This document shows positions 31,001 through 40,000 of a stretch of 64,000 bases of DNA, piece after piece (position 1 is the stretch's first letter; every line of letters starts with the position of its first letter). Under the pieces are notes generated by a model, which was not told the origin of the DNA, made no database searches, and worked only from the letters and a program-made list of their open reading frames with translations. The stretch comes from Ascoidea rubescens DSM 1968 (taxonomy: Eukaryota > Ascomycota > Saccharomycetes > Ascoideales > Ascoideaceae): contig NW_017962913.1 of assembly GCF_001661345.1 (NCBI RefSeq), positions 1,431,428-1,495,427 on the forward strand, written 5' to 3'. The translations under genes and the position numbers were made by a program.

Positions 31001-32971
31001 TCGTCAACAAGAATGATATCAGAAAATGATTCAACTTTTGAAATCCAAGATGAGCTATTGAGTCTTGGTATATATCCTAGAAATGTATTTCTTGATGGTA
31101 TTGATAAATCGGAAGCGTTTGAAATGGATTTTGAAACTGAAGAAAGTGACGAAATGGAAATTACCAATTCTTTAAGTAATTTTAACAGCACCAACACAAT
31201 TCCAACAGTAACCACATCAATAACAGAATCCACTGCAAATACTTTAAGTAAAATACCCACATTGGGGCTTTCAAAGCCAATTCTTGGATCTTTATTATTC
31301 GGAGTTAAAAAGGCATCACCATCTATTTCTGAAAATCAAGAAAACGTTTATGCAGATTTGGAGCAGTTAACTTTGGAAACAGATTTTGGAGAATCTAGTT
31401 CTGATTCTAAGATAGTGACATTAAAACTTCCACAAACTTCAACTGTTGCAGGAAAAATAACTCATACGTATACTGGAGATGATCCGAACATTTTGAAATT
31501 TCTTAATAATATAAAAATTGAAACTACATTGGATGATTTCCCAGAATTCGGAGCTGCCTTGTCAAACATACCAACTAATGATTATCATATCTTGAAGAAT
31601 GTTTCAAATTGGAAACCAAAGGGTTTATTGGTAGCGCATCTTTTGGAACATCAGGGCAGTATTAATTGTGTTGTAGCTTCACCAGATCACAGCTATTTTG
31701 TTACAGGCGGTGAAGATGGATATGTCAAATTATGGAATACATATAGATTGGAAAGGGATGTGAAAAATTCATCTAGTTTATCAGCGAATTTGAAATCCGC
31801 GGTTTTAAAAATTGTGTTCATTGAGGATAGAGATTGTTTTGCTGTGTCAACTGAAGATGGTTACATCAAAATATTTAGGGTAGGTATAAACAATTCTCGA
31901 AAGGGTGGAAATAAAATGAATGGCAAAGCTATGAACAAACCAATTTTGAACGAGAATGAAAAGAGTGATAAAGAATTTACAAAGCTTATTCTTATCAGAA
32001 AATATAAACTAGCAGCAAATGAATATGCATTGTGGCTTGATTTTTTAATAAATGAAAGCAAACCGTTGCTAGTTGTGAACTCACCGTTATCTAAGATAAT
32101 TGGTATTGATATAAGAACCATGAGTGAGGCTTTTGTGTGGGATATTCCACTATATCAAGGATATCCAACGTGTTTTTGCATTGATAACAAGAAGGGATGG
32201 TTGCTTGTTGGAACTAGCGATGGCTACTTGAATTTTTTTGATTTGAGATTTGAACTAAGAATCAAAGTATGGAGGTTTCCAAGTGGGTTCCCAATCCGAA
32301 AAATAAGCGTTTTGCCCAACGACTTCTCGATAAGACGCCATAAAAACCGATTTGTTTCAATCATTGGGGGCACAGGCGAGTCTGAAATCACGATATGGGA
32401 TATATCCAAAGGCCAGTGCTGCAATGTGTATTGCTGCTCTACCAGTTCTCAGCCAGGCAACTACTTTCTTGAGGAAATCGAAGACTCTGAGTATGATGGA
32501 GGGAGAATTGAAAAAGGTCTAGGTCGAAAGCTCGTCAGAAAGTTGGAAGCAGATAACAGTATGACAGCCTTCACGTCGATAGAATTCCATACAGCAGACT
32601 ACATGAAGCACTTGTACTTCATCAGTGCCACGAAGGAGTACAAGATTGTGTTTTGGAATGTGAGTTCGCCAGAACACTCCAAGGTGATCACAGGCCTCTC
32701 GTTGAGCGAGGACATTCCCAGATTCACCTCGTCGCAGATAAACCCTGGATTGACTGTTGTGAGCGAGATCAAGAACTCTGGCACCTCCAGCAGCGCCCCT
32801 GGCAGCAAGAGAAGGAAGAGCAAGCTCTCGAGGCCCTCGTTGATCTCAGTGGAGCAGCTCGAGCTCGTGAAGAACCATTTCAGTTGCATCAACGACTTGA
32901 CTGTGATTGTGTCGCCCTTCATCATGATCGTTTCGGTGGACCTCAGCGGTGTGATCAACGTCTTCAAGTAG
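28055..32971 (+). CDS. VPS15: Vps15 regulatory kinase of the Vps34 PI 3-kinase complexes
   Basis: 1638 residues. MGTQLSLL gives the N-myristoylation signal. The kinase-like domain carries HGDIKSENIMITTWKYCLLT and DFAPFKP typical of Vps15. About 110 residues of Asn/Ser-rich sequence split its N-lobe (about 66-178). HEAT repeats follow from about residue 500 to 850, and a WD40 propeller occupies the last 450 residues (INCVVASPDHSYFVTGGEDG, then YVKLW). Vps15 anchors and activates Vps34 on endosomes and at autophagosome formation sites. The ATG at 28055 is chosen because it yields the myristoylation motif. An in-frame upstream frame has no ATG-based support. Codon composition turns GC-rich over the last 600 bases. 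Confidence 0.96.
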   Translation: MGTQLSLLTPTAPTVALSSYIDVLDGIQYFDQLGRTRFLKTIKAADQNGYLIVKLLIKPDLSLDHASLNSIDSNNIIKTDSITNNILISNTTTLNPNNFDNGSNNNSNDNIVIINSNNASNINKNLTFNSANNNNNLNSNSNQTTNINITSKIDDPNNLHDLNFQKWINILQNQRKILSNIPSAIPYTKIVETEKACYLLRPFLYSNLYDIISTRPFLEKIEKIWITFQLLSILSKIHENDITHGDIKSENIMITTWKYCLLTDFAPFKPIYLPEDNPSQFSFFFDTSHRRTCYLAPERFLSKNEIQIQNQAQAQKLNLFNKFKYKIKNNTITKEMDIFSLGCVIAELFLEGNPIFTLAQLFKYKKKQYTPNLNSIDNIHIRNLITSMISLNPKDRKSANYYLNEYKNKIFPSHFYNFLNEYMKNMSEGINLDDELKFNDRFQECDYRIEKLYNDFDKIVYFLGFDYDFNQKLFELNNKNFANERKILPIQLNLPTLKGYTLKSTSQVNLHDGSALIILSLLLSSIRNTFLASSKIKACELLLALSERVNDEAKLDRCLPYLIYLLDDPCQDVQVAALKSFTKLLEMVDSLTPVNVFLFSEYIIPNLITMLRKANPYVKMFFASSLPSLAQSASRFHDMIQLMKSNVINSSIDPETENGILTSDNVFDVSKISLSEDIEEFVVSLLTDTDPYVKIAFLQNIIPLCGFFGKEKTNDVILSHLITYLNDKNPQLRMAFVDCIEGIIIYVGPLNFEQYVLPLLVQTLTDPEEFIVIKVLQNFNKLVKLRLIRKPFIWDIAKTVSKLILHPNEWIRQATLHLIISIADSLIFAEKYCILLPLVKPFFKYHFTEFDWNTLYPAMKSPVTIAVYKLSLTWSLKAEKSLFWATDKGSLDKNSLSNNGLTFMAKSLEGMVSRLTIAGSNNGTNGNQNKKAQNEGLITDNASVPLSSDDHKWIEKLILSGFETKDLWKLATLRDYLYRVARSSTRMISENDSTFEIQDELLSLGIYPRNVFLDGIDKSEAFEMDFETEESDEMEITNSLSNFNSTNTIPTVTTSITESTANTLSKIPTLGLSKPILGSLLFGVKKASPSISENQENVYADLEQLTLETDFGESSSDSKIVTLKLPQTSTVAGKITHTYTGDDPNILKFLNNIKIETTLDDFPEFGAALSNIPTNDYHILKNVSNWKPKGLLVAHLLEHQGSINCVVASPDHSYFVTGGEDGYVKLWNTYRLERDVKNSSSLSANLKSAVLKIVFIEDRDCFAVSTEDGYIKIFRVGINNSRKGGNKMNGKAMNKPILNENEKSDKEFTKLILIRKYKLAANEYALWLDFLINESKPLLVVNSPLSKIIGIDIRTMSEAFVWDIPLYQGYPTCFCIDNKKGWLLVGTSDGYLNFFDLRFELRIKVWRFPSGFPIRKISVLPNDFSIRRHKNRFVSIIGGTGESEITIWDISKGQCCNVYCCSTSSQPGNYFLEEIEDSEYDGGRIEKGLGRKLVRKLEADNSMTAFTSIEFHTADYMKHLYFISATKEYKIVFWNVSSPEHSKVITGLSLSEDIPRFTSSQINPGLTVVSEIKNSGTSSSAPGSKRRKSKLSRPSLISVEQLELVKNHFSCINDLTVIVSPFIMIVSVDLSGVINVFK

Positions 32972-33333
32972 GGCTCTAACGGAGTTGATCCGCGCAGGGC
33001 TGCGTATAAATACGAAAAGTTTTTCTTTCTTTCTTTCTTTCTTTCTTCTCGCTATGTATCTGTTGAACAAGCATTTGCTGGAGACTAGGCGATTCTTTGG
33101 TGTAAAAGTAAGTTGCCAGAATTCTTCTTTTATTTCGATGCTAAGAAGCGCAATCCAATGATGACACTTTTTATTCTTGCTTAGATTCGTCGGTGAAAGC
33201 TGATTTCTCATAGACTACAACGGTATCTGAGCGATTGCCTCTTAGCTGACAAATAGCACGAAGTTATCGAATTTAACTTTACTAATTATTATGCAAAGTT
33301 ACTAATATAATTGACTCCATAGATGGTTTGAAC
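32972..33333. promoter_or_regulatory. SEN2 upstream region: TATA box, CTTT repeat, possible leader intron
   Basis: TATAAATA at 33005-33012 and a CTTT repeat at 33021-33047 precede an ATG at 33054 that opens an 18-codon frame ending at a GTAAGT donor (33108). Possible acceptors are TAG at 33184 and CATAG at 33322, the latter preceded by TACTAAT at 33300-33306. This looks like a long SEN2 leader with an intron and a small upstream ORF, or a 21-residue spliced micro-gene. Confidence 0.45.
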
Positions 33334-34557
33334 ATGTCTAAAAGAAGAAGAAATTTAAATCAACTTTATCCCAACCCTTTGCCTATAAATGTGTACCAGT
33401 TTCCGGTTTTATTCCCACACAATTTGATCTCGTGGATTAGCTACGCGTATTCTTACTATAGATTTGTCACTGCATCGCCAAAGCTAACTAAGTCAGATGT
33501 CTTGATTGTTGAAGGCAACATTCATCAGGTCAAGGATGAGCAGGACCAAAAAAGACTCTGGTGCAATGGGTTTTTTGGAAAGGGCATTCTCAGCAGAAGT
33601 GAGCCCACATGGCATGAAAGAACTTTGGTTAGATTGGGCTTAAAAGAGAATGCTGCTTATAATAGCAATAATAAAAACCGAAACAAAAGCAAAAATAGAG
33701 ATAAAAAGAATTTGGCGTCTGAAGATATTACAAAGCTTAGAAGAAATGAAAGAAACTTATATAAAAAGCAAAGAGAAAAACTAGAACAAGAAGAGGTCCA
33801 ACTTAGAAAACAATTGGATTTGGCAAGAGAAAGTGTCGATGAAAGAAAAGTTGTTCAAGCTAAATTAGATAAGTTAAAGGAATTGAAACTAAAAGTTTCC
33901 GATGAACAAAAAACCTTGATTAAGGAAATAAATGAGGAAATTAAAGAGCTAAGACCAGAAGACAAGAAACTAATCAATGCTAAGGAACACGATGTCAATC
34001 AATTGGAGTATTTACAACTTATGCCGGTTGAAACATTTTTCTTATCATTTTCGTTGGGCTGTGTTAACGTTTATGAAAAGAAGGAAATTTTTCTCAAGTT
34101 GCTTTCGACGACTGAATTGTTTTTGAAATCTGTTAAAAGCTTAAAAGCAGATGATAAGTTTATAATGAAATATGTTGTCTATCATAATTATCGATCCAAA
34201 GGCTGGTGTGTGAGATCTGGTATTAAATTTGGTTGCGATTTCCTAATTTATAACAAAGGACCCCCCTTCTCTCATGCCGAATTTTGTTTAATTGTGTTGC
34301 CCAATTATGTTGATGAATCTAAAAATCGACATGTTAGCAAGAAATTCAGCTTGCTAAGTGGAATTAACAGAGTCATTGGCGGTGTTAGAAAATCAATGAT
34401 CTTAGTTTATGTTAATATCCCAGAAGATGAGCAATTTAATAGGGTCATTAATAACAGAAATGAGAATGATCTGATTGATTTTGAGAAATTGTTCAAATTG
34501 TATAAAGTGACAGAAATTATGTACAGCAGATGGCAACCAAGCAGAAACAGAGATTAG
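33334..34557 (+). CDS. SEN2: tRNA-splicing endonuclease catalytic subunit Sen2
   Basis: 407 residues. Sen2 cleaves the 5' splice site of pre-tRNA introns and in yeasts works at the mitochondrial surface. LPINVYQFPVLFPHNLISWI opens the protein, then WCNGFFGKGILSRSEPTWHER. A Lys/Glu-rich coiled coil spans about 110-215. The C-terminal endonuclease domain follows: KYVVYHNYRSKGWCVRSGIK, FGCDFLIYNKGPPFSHAEFC and VRKSMILVYV. Catalytic Tyr (near YNK), His (SHAEF) and Lys (RKS) are all present. Start is the ATG in MSKRRRN; two codons of open frame upstream have none. Confidence 0.94.
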   Translation: MSKRRRNLNQLYPNPLPINVYQFPVLFPHNLISWISYAYSYYRFVTASPKLTKSDVLIVEGNIHQVKDEQDQKRLWCNGFFGKGILSRSEPTWHERTLVRLGLKENAAYNSNNKNRNKSKNRDKKNLASEDITKLRRNERNLYKKQREKLEQEEVQLRKQLDLARESVDERKVVQAKLDKLKELKLKVSDEQKTLIKEINEEIKELRPEDKKLINAKEHDVNQLEYLQLMPVETFFLSFSLGCVNVYEKKEIFLKLLSTTELFLKSVKSLKADDKFIMKYVVYHNYRSKGWCVRSGIKFGCDFLIYNKGPPFSHAEFCLIVLPNYVDESKNRHVSKKFSLLSGINRVIGGVRKSMILVYVNIPEDEQFNRVINNRNENDLIDFEKLFKLYKVTEIMYSRWQPSRNRD

Positions 34558-34663
34558 AAATTTTTATATATAACTGATTTTATATTATAATACATATGTA
34601 TATATACTTAAATTAATCAAATTAATATTTATTAGAATAGTAAAATGCTATACCACCGTTAAA

Positions 34664-35195
34664 TTATACCTCACCTTTCCATGCCTGAATAACCCATCCA
34701 CAATCTCTAACGCCTTTATGTTTTTGTTTGGGACCTTTCACTGGATCGTCATACAATGCCATCAATTTCTCATTGTTGACTGCAGGTTTGGAAATACAAA
34801 CAAAATTCTTTTTATCAGGTAATTGGCACTTTAATTGTGAAGATGGAAAAGGACATGGGCAATCTATTGGTTTATCCACACATGCTTGTGTATCAGGACA
34901 TAAATAACCTTTGCAATCAGCTATAATTAAAATCAAAATGAAAACAAAAGTAAAGGTAAAGGTAAAATGTTTTTTGAACTAGTTAGAATCAATTCCAGTT
35001 TGAAAACCAATATGGAGTTATCAGATAAATTCATTACTTACAATTTAGAAACTCAACTTCAAATGGAGTCTTTTCAGGTGCAGGCTGGCCTTGACCACCC
35101 CCAAAAAAATCAAAAAAATCAGCGGCTACTAAAGAGGAACACCCTAGTATAAATATCAATGAACGAATTGTAGATAATATGCTGATTACTCTCAT
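34664..35195 (-). CDS. LCL2: Lcl2-like secreted/ER protein (one intron)
   Basis: Exons 35042-35195 and 34664-34920, intron 34921-35041 (donor GTAAGT, branch TTCTAAC, acceptor TATAG), product 136 residues. The junction yields LNSDCKGYLCPDT, exactly the conserved Lcl2 block, followed by DCPCPFPSSQLKCQLPD, VCISKPA, DDPVKGPKQKHKGVRDCGW. The first 25 residues are a signal peptide (IRSLIFILGCSSLVAADFF). Cys-rich Lcl2 proteins enter the secretory pathway. In S. cerevisiae the gene was named for long chronological lifespan and its molecular role is unknown. The gene is divergent from CDC45. Confidence 0.92.
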
Positions 35196-35813
35196 TTTTG
35201 CTGTATTAATGCCAATATCTTTACGTTGGAGGAAATTGAAGCAAGCGAAGCAAAAAAATACGTAGCCAAAAAAAAACCGATGCGAAGAGCTCCAATTTGA
35301 GAATGGCTGGTGTTTAAGGCTGACTATTATTATGTAATGTGGCGGTGGATTTAGAGACAAACACGCGACACGAAAACCTTTTTTTATTAATTTGTTTTTT
35401 TGCTCGAAAATGTTTTGCGCTTGTCGAACAGTTGCGCCCAATTTGTTCGCAAAGCGTCCGGTTCGCTCTTCATAATTTTTTTATTTAAGGTTTGGACGCG
35501 TCTCAATTATTCAATATAAACAAAAATTACCAATTGGCTTTCTGATTCACACCTGTTTAAGATTTGTTATTGGGGATTGGTATTTTTGTAGTTATAAACA
35601 CTGCTGAATATTTTTGCTAGAGCATCTTATGTTTTGTATGTGTTTACGATTTTCAACATTCATCTATAGTCTATATCCTTATTTATCAGCAACAAGAACG
35701 AGAAAAGTATATCAGATAATTAAAAAATCATATTCATTTACTTAATTTTTTTTTTATTTTTTTTTTATTAATGCTGTTGTTTACCAGATATTCATTTATC
35801 ACAGAAATATAAC
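35196..35813. promoter_or_regulatory. LCL2/CDC45 divergent promoter with G1/S-type elements
   Basis: ACGCGA at 35363-35368, CACGAAA (SCB core) at 35369-35375 and ACGCGT (MCB) at 35496-35501 lie 310-450 bases before the CDC45 ATG. The 200 bases next to CDC45 are AT-rich. MBF/SBF control of CDC45 would fit what is known for replication genes. Confidence 0.55.
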
Positions 35814-38300
35814 ATGTATCTTAATCCAACGGATTTTCCAAAAGCTTTAAATGATATTAAGAAAACCTCATTATCTCACTCAACCTGTAAATTAGTTATA
35901 TTTGTTTCTTGTTTAAATATAGATGCTCTATGTGGTGCAAAAATATTGGCTTCTTTGTTTAAGAAAGAATTAATACCATACCAATTAATTCCTGTTGTTG
36001 GATATTCAGAATTGAAAAACCATTACTCAAAATTAGATGATGACATAAACAATATTATACTCCTAGGATGTGGTGCAATGATTGATATAGAAACAATATT
36101 AAATGTTGATCCCGATAATTTTTTAGTTGACAACAATGATCTATACGACAATTATTCAAATAGACATTTTATCAATAATAGAAATAAACCGAATAAGGAA
36201 GTTTATAGAAGAAAAATATACGTAATTGATGGTCATAGACCCTGGAATTTAGATAATATTTTTGGCTCCCAAATTATAGTATGTTTTGATGATGGCTTGA
36301 TTGATCAAGATTTAGTAGATCAAAAACATGCTTATGAAAGCTTAGTGGATCTACAAAAAGACGATGAAAGCGAAAATGAAAATGAAAATGAAGATCACAT
36401 AATTGAAATAAAAGAACCGAATAATGATAAAGAGGAAATTATCAGTGATAGTGAAATTGAAGATATCATCGAAGTTGGAAAAAAACAAAAAATTAATACT
36501 TTTAGAGATAAAAATGATGAGTTTGAAATCATATCTGACTTTGATAGTGATGACGAAATTGAACAAATACCAAATAGCAGAAAAAGAAAATCTTCATTTG
36601 ATTCTTCTCAGTCTTCAACTCCAAATTCAAAAAAATCAAAATCTAACAACAACAATGAGATCAACCAAGAAAACAAGCAAAAAGAATATGAGGATGATAT
36701 CAATAATGAAGATGGTTTTGATTTAATCAATGAAGACACTAAAGATAATGCTGATGAAAAAACAAATAAAAAACCTACCATCTCTAAAAAAGCATTAGTA
36801 ATGAAAAACGAACAAATTATAGAGGATTACTACTCTCAAGGTTCAACTATAATAACATCAATTACAATCCAAATATACTCGATGCTTTCATTAATAGATG
36901 ACGACATTTCAAATGATATTGATATTTTATGGTTATCGATTATTGGAACAATGTCATTAGATAACAAATACCCACAAATATATAAAAGACTATATCCTTT
37001 ACTAAGAGATGAGGTTATTAGATTGAATCCGACTGCAAGTTCCAGTGACTTTAACAGTAGTATGAATAGTTCACTTAATGAAGTTGATTCAAATTCAGGT
37101 TATTCATATTTATCTTCAAATAAAGCAGATCAGTCATTAATAAAAATGGATAAGGATTATCATTTATTTTTACTTCGACATTGGTCTCTTTATAATAGTT
37201 TTTTTTATTCTAATTATGTCAATTCCAAATTATTACTATGGCAGGAAGAAGGTAGAAAAAAATTAAATAAGATGTTTGCTAAAATGGGAATATCTTTGCA
37301 AGTTGCCAATCAAGATTGGTTATATATGGATATTTCTGTTAAGAAAAGATTAAATCAAATTTTCGTTAAGTATCTTGGTTTATATGGTTTGGATGAATTA
37401 ATTAGAGATGGTTTTGTGAGAACCTTTGGTTATAGAGGTTCAATAGCTGCAAGTGAGTGTGTTGAATCTTTAACGTCGTTACTAGAACATGATAATCAAA
37501 TTTTTGAAGAATACGAAAAAGAATCAAATAAAGAGAATTTGAATCCTAACAGCAGAGATAGTAATGATGATTATAATGAAAATGATGAAAATCTTATTTT
37601 AAACAATAATAATAATGAAGATTATATCAATAAAAGAATAATGAAAAAGGAAAAAATATGGATAAGCAATTTTTGGAAAAGTTGGGATGCATTAGAAAAT
37701 AATAATATTAGTAAAATTAAAAATGGGCTAAAGTATGCCAAACACTCCCAGCAGATAATTTTTCGAACCGGAATGTTGATTATGGACAAGAAATTATTAA
37801 AAAACCTACGAGTTTTCAGATTAGTTGTATTGAAAGATGGTAGTGATTTAGAATTTTTTAAAAATCCATTGATGCTTTCGAGGTTGGGGATTTGGATTTT
37901 GGAAATATTGTCAGAATATGAATTCTCGCCTCTTTTGCCATTAGTTATTGCTACTCTAGATGTTTCTACGGATACATATCTTGTAATGGGATTGGCATCG
38001 ATTTACCCCAAGGGAAAGAAAAGAGTAGATCTGGCAATCAGTTCAAAAGAAAAAAACAAGCAAAAAAACAAAAACCACAATAAACATAAAACGAGAATTG
38101 AAAATGAGGACGACGATGATATAATGCTACTAGATGAAAATAAGACAATGTTAAACACATTTAGTATAGCCTTTCAACAAGTATCGGAAGCTACTGGGGC
38201 TAAGGTTAGAATTGATAGTTTTGAAAATTCGATCATAGAGATTAGAAAGGACGATTTGACACCATTTTTAGAACGTTTAACGCTCTGTGGTCTTATATAG
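35814..38300 (+). CDS. CDC45: Replication initiation factor Cdc45
   Basis: 828 residues. Cdc45 is the C and M partner in the CMG helicase (Cdc45-Mcm2-7-GINS). The degenerate DHH phosphoesterase fold begins at once: LVIFVSCLNIDALCGAKILAS, then YQLIPVVGY, IILLGCGAMIDIE, and IYVIDGHRPWNLDNIF. A long acidic and Lys-rich insertion spans about 180-320 with a putative NLS (RKRKSSF). The C-terminal half carries LRHWSLYNSFFYSNYVNSKL, RNG-type FGYRGSIAASE, and LVIATLDVSTDTYLVMGLA. It is longer than S. cerevisiae Cdc45 (650) mainly through the insertion and an Asn/Asp-rich loop near 575-610. Confidence 0.95.
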   Translation: MYLNPTDFPKALNDIKKTSLSHSTCKLVIFVSCLNIDALCGAKILASLFKKELIPYQLIPVVGYSELKNHYSKLDDDINNIILLGCGAMIDIETILNVDPDNFLVDNNDLYDNYSNRHFINNRNKPNKEVYRRKIYVIDGHRPWNLDNIFGSQIIVCFDDGLIDQDLVDQKHAYESLVDLQKDDESENENENEDHIIEIKEPNNDKEEIISDSEIEDIIEVGKKQKINTFRDKNDEFEIISDFDSDDEIEQIPNSRKRKSSFDSSQSSTPNSKKSKSNNNNEINQENKQKEYEDDINNEDGFDLINEDTKDNADEKTNKKPTISKKALVMKNEQIIEDYYSQGSTIITSITIQIYSMLSLIDDDISNDIDILWLSIIGTMSLDNKYPQIYKRLYPLLRDEVIRLNPTASSSDFNSSMNSSLNEVDSNSGYSYLSSNKADQSLIKMDKDYHLFLLRHWSLYNSFFYSNYVNSKLLLWQEEGRKKLNKMFAKMGISLQVANQDWLYMDISVKKRLNQIFVKYLGLYGLDELIRDGFVRTFGYRGSIAASECVESLTSLLEHDNQIFEEYEKESNKENLNPNSRDSNDDYNENDENLILNNNNNEDYINKRIMKKEKIWISNFWKSWDALENNNISKIKNGLKYAKHSQQIIFRTGMLIMDKKLLKNLRVFRLVVLKDGSDLEFFKNPLMLSRLGIWILEILSEYEFSPLLPLVIATLDVSTDTYLVMGLASIYPKGKKRVDLAISSKEKNKQKNKNHNKHKTRIENEDDDDIMLLDENKTMLNTFSIAFQQVSEATGAKVRIDSFENSIIEIRKDDLTPFLERLTLCGLI

Positions 38301-38616
38301 ATTGTTTTTAGCACTTGATATTGCTTCTGAATTAATTTATACCTGATTTTATAGAACAGCTCTGGAGATTGAAAAGCGATTGTTAATGTCAAATTTTAAC
38401 TTTGGAATATTCTGTAATCGCGAATTTTTGCTAAATGAGTCAATGCAGGTCGTTGTTTTTGGAGCAAAATTAGCATTCAGGGACCAATAAAAGAAGATAA
38501 AAATAATCAAGAGCCAGAAAACAGCAACCAGTAATCAATATATTTGAAATTTGTGATCTTTTCAGTGCAAACACAGCCAGAAACAACAACAGCACCAGAA
38601 AAAAGCAGCAGAGGCA
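38301..38616. other. CDC45-YMC1 intergenic region
   Basis: 3' flank of CDC45 and promoter of the carrier gene. Composition rises in GC toward 38560. A GAATATTC pair (two Hsf1-like units) occurs near 38405 but is too short to call. Confidence 0.5.
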
Positions 38617-39546
38617 ATGACAGAAGAGGGAGAACTACAATTTATCGATATCGAGCCTCCAACCGACTATGTTCGAGTTATGAAGGATGTTTCAGCTGGT
38701 ACTTGTGGTGGAATAGCCCAGGTTCTTGCTGGACAACCATTCGACACGACGAAGGTGAGACTCCAATGTGCTCCTCCAGGAAAATACAGTGGGGCCCTCG
38801 ACGTTGTGCAGCAGCTTTTAAAAAACGAAGGGATATTGGGGTTTTACAAGGGCACACTAACACCATTGGTGGGAATTGGTGCCTGTGTTTCGATTCAGTT
38901 TGGGGTGAATGAGTTCATGAAAAGGTTTTTCAGAACCCAGAATGTTTCAAAGGGATTGGGGGAGAACACTTCGCTATCTTCGTTGCAGTTCTATCTCTGT
39001 GGAGGTGCTTCTGGATTTGCCAATGGGTTTTTGGCAGCACCTATTGAGCATATAAGAATCAGGTTGCAAACACAAACATCAGCAAATGGATTGTACAATG
39101 GGCCCATTGATTGTATTCGAAAGATCCATCAGCAATCTGGGTTTGCTACCGGTGTGATGAGAGGATTGGGGCCCACATTGATCAGAGAGTCTCATGGAAT
39201 TGGAATCTATTTCATGACGTTTGAAGCGTTGGTTAAATATGACACCAGCAGAAACCAGATTGATAGAAAAGAAATTCCTGGGTTGAGGTTGTGTCTTTAT
39301 GGAGCAGCAGCAGGTTATTCGATGTGGTTCACGTCCTATCCAATTGATGTTATCAAGACTAAGATGCAAACCGACGATTTGTCTAATAAGGTGTACAAGT
39401 CTATGTTGGACTGTGCCAGCAAAACCTACAAAGCTGGAGGAATCAAGCCATTTTTCAATGGGTTTTTGCCAACAATATTAAGAGCAGGGCCAGTTAATGC
39501 AGTTACGTTTTATGCGTTTGAATTAGCCATGAGAGCCCTTGGTTAA
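38617..39546 (+). CDS. YMC1: Ymc1/Ymc2-type mitochondrial carrier
   Basis: 309 residues, the standard size of a mitochondrial carrier. Three tandem repeats with signatures QPFDTTKVRLQ, APIEHIRIRLQ and YPIDVIKTKMQ. The sequence between them (YKGTLTPLVGIGACVSIQFG, PTLIRESHGIGIYF) matches Ymc1/Ymc2 along its length. These inner-membrane carriers are linked to glutamate, glycine and oleate metabolism in yeast. The N-terminus MTEEGELQFIDIEPP is acidic, as in Ymc1. The whole gene is GC-richer than average with preferred codons. Which of the two S. cerevisiae paralogues is the orthologue cannot be told. Confidence 0.88.
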   Translation: MTEEGELQFIDIEPPTDYVRVMKDVSAGTCGGIAQVLAGQPFDTTKVRLQCAPPGKYSGALDVVQQLLKNEGILGFYKGTLTPLVGIGACVSIQFGVNEFMKRFFRTQNVSKGLGENTSLSSLQFYLCGGASGFANGFLAAPIEHIRIRLQTQTSANGLYNGPIDCIRKIHQQSGFATGVMRGLGPTLIRESHGIGIYFMTFEALVKYDTSRNQIDRKEIPGLRLCLYGAAAGYSMWFTSYPIDVIKTKMQTDDLSNKVYKSMLDCASKTYKAGGIKPFFNGFLPTILRAGPVNAVTFYAFELAMRALG

Positions 39547-40000
39547 GTGAGGTTGGAGCTGCATTGTTAATTTTATAAATTGTGTTATAAAATATATTAT
39601 AAACTATGTTATAAACTATGTTGTATTTAATGGTAATTGGTAACTTGATTTTATTTCGGAAATATATAGTGCAAAAATAAAAAAAAAGGATTAAAAGAAA
39701 AATAACATGAAATATGTCTATAAATATGTGATAAGGTGTGAAATTTAAAACAGTATTAAGAAAGTATATAAATGAACACTTAAAAAGCCAATAAGGAAAA
39801 TAATAAGGAAAATAATAAGGAAAATAATAAAGAAAATAATAAAGCAAAAAAATTGAAAAGTTTGGAAGAAAAAAAAACAAGCCCAGCTCTATCTTTTTGA
39901 AATTATAAAACAAAATTAAATATAATAAAATATAATAAAATTAAATAAACTAAATTGAAAGTGAAATAAAACAGCTTGAAACTTGGAAATAAAAACAAAA
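39547..40000. other. Convergent region between YMC1 and GID4
   Basis: A-rich, with short ATAAACTATGTT repeats at the left, a 12-bp AAGGAAAATAAT tandem repeat at 39790-39843 (about four and a half units), and poly-A stretches near GID4. No gene seen. Confidence 0.6.
39790..39843. repeat. 12-bp tandem repeat (AAGGAAAATAAT)
   Basis: Four to five consecutive near-identical 12-bp units downstream of YMC1. Confidence 0.8.
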
